Shown here: piece by piece, positions 5,841 to 6,307 of the stretch | Layout: the number at the start of each line of letters is the position of its first letter | How positions within the stretch are numbered: the first letter of the stretch is position 1 | Origin: Fidelibacterota bacterium | GTDB lineage: Bacteria > Marinisomatota > SORT01 | Direction of reading: 5' to 3' | Assembly: GCA_022563775.1 (NCBI GenBank) | Contig: JADFMS010000070.1 | Coordinates: 1-6,307 of the forward strand | DNA: 6,307 nt | The notes under the pieces: generated by a model | What the model was told of the DNA's origin: nothing | What the model saw: the letters and a program-made list of their open reading frames with translations, nothing else | The model's database searches: none | Program-made: the position numbers and the translations under genes

Positions 5841-6307
5841 ACTAAAGAGTTTTATCCGTCCGGAACTCCTTAATTTCAAGCCTTATACCAGTGCTCGCCA
5901 TCTTGCTGGGAACGGCGGAATACTGCTGGACGCTAACGAGAACCCGTTCGATAAAATTATTGATATTAGTGATATAATCGCAAACAGATATCCTGATCCA
6001 AGTTATAAAACCCTGAGAGATGCTTTTTCTGATTATATAGAACTGCCAGGGGAAAACATATTTGCCGGAGCAGGTTCGGACGAAATTATTGATCTTTTAT
6101 TAAGACTTTTCTGCGTTCCGAATCAGGATGGAGTAGTGATCATTGAGCCAACCTACGGCATGTACAAAGTATCTTCAGAATTGAATGGAGTCATAGTAAG
6201 ATCCTGCTTGCTCGGTGATGACTTTGATATTGATATTTCAAAACTACATGAAGCGGTAAGCGAAGAGACAAAACTCGTTTTTTGTTGTTCACCCAACAAT
6301 CCGACAG
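5833..6307 (+). CDS. hisC: histidinol-phosphate aminotransferase, N-terminal part
   Basis: The first 158 codons of a gene cut by the right edge. The product is a pyridoxal-phosphate enzyme (aminotransferase class I/II fold) that converts imidazole acetol phosphate plus glutamate to histidinol phosphate. Family signatures visible are LLDANENPFD, RYPDPSYKTLRDAF, AGAGSDEIIDLLLRLF (cofactor phosphate region), EPTYGMYKVSSEL and, at the edge, FCCSPNNPT, which includes the conserved asparagine and proline next to the cofactor ring. The lysine that binds PLP lies beyond the window. The ATG at 5833-5835 overlaps the last 8 nt of hisD (shifted frame), with AAGG seven bases upstream inside hisD. The operon order so far is regulator-hisG-hisD-hisC; further his genes are expected downstream but cannot be seen. 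Confidence 0.95.
   Translation, partial: MLELKSFIRPELLNFKPYTSARHLAGNGGILLDANENPFDKIIDISDIIANRYPDPSYKTLRDAFSDYIELPGENIFAGAGSDEIIDLLLRLFCVPNQDGVVIIEPTYGMYKVSSELNGVIVRSCLLGDDFDIDISKLHEAVSEETKLVFCCSPNNPT

Overview
The window looks like a chromosomal piece of a bacterium from the FCB group (Fibrobacteres-Chlorobi-Bacteroidetes superphylum). My best guess is Candidatus Marinimicrobia (Neomarinimicrobiota) or a close relative such as Calditrichota or Ignavibacteria. The main evidence is the C-terminus of the large secreted protein: a QNFPNPFNP-type sorting domain with the wording typical of that group. Weak or absent Shine-Dalgarno sites in front of several genes also fit. The lineage is inferred from memory of protein families, not from a search.

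Left part, minus strand: the first 52 codons of an NAD(P) transhydrogenase alpha subunit (pntA-like) run off the left edge (1-156). Upstream of it, on the same strand, is a large gene (319-3012) for an 897-residue exported protein. It has a signal peptide, beta-rich N-terminal domains, a PHP-type metallohydrolase domain of the DUF3604/CehA-McbA kind, a further beta-sandwich-like region and a type IX secretion sorting domain.

Middle, 3013-3352: a divergent intergenic region. It holds a 36-codon protein-like open stretch without a start codon on the minus strand (a possible gene remnant). It also holds a textbook promoter, TTGACA-17 bp-TATAAT, followed at once by a perfect 9+9 bp inverted repeat that lies over the expected transcription start.

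Right part, plus strand: a histidine biosynthesis operon driven by that promoter. The first gene encodes a 98-residue TrpR-superfamily (YerC/YecD-type) DNA-binding protein, then come hisG (long form), hisD and the first 158 codons of hisC, which runs off the right edge. The genes are tightly packed (11 nt gap, 2 nt gap, 8 nt overlap). The layout suggests a self-regulated operon in which the TrpR-like protein, a candidate HisR, binds the inverted repeat and shuts off its own gene plus hisGDC when histidine is plentiful. HisG makes phosphoribosyl-ATP (step 1), HisC makes histidinol phosphate (transamination) and HisD performs the last two oxidations to histidine.
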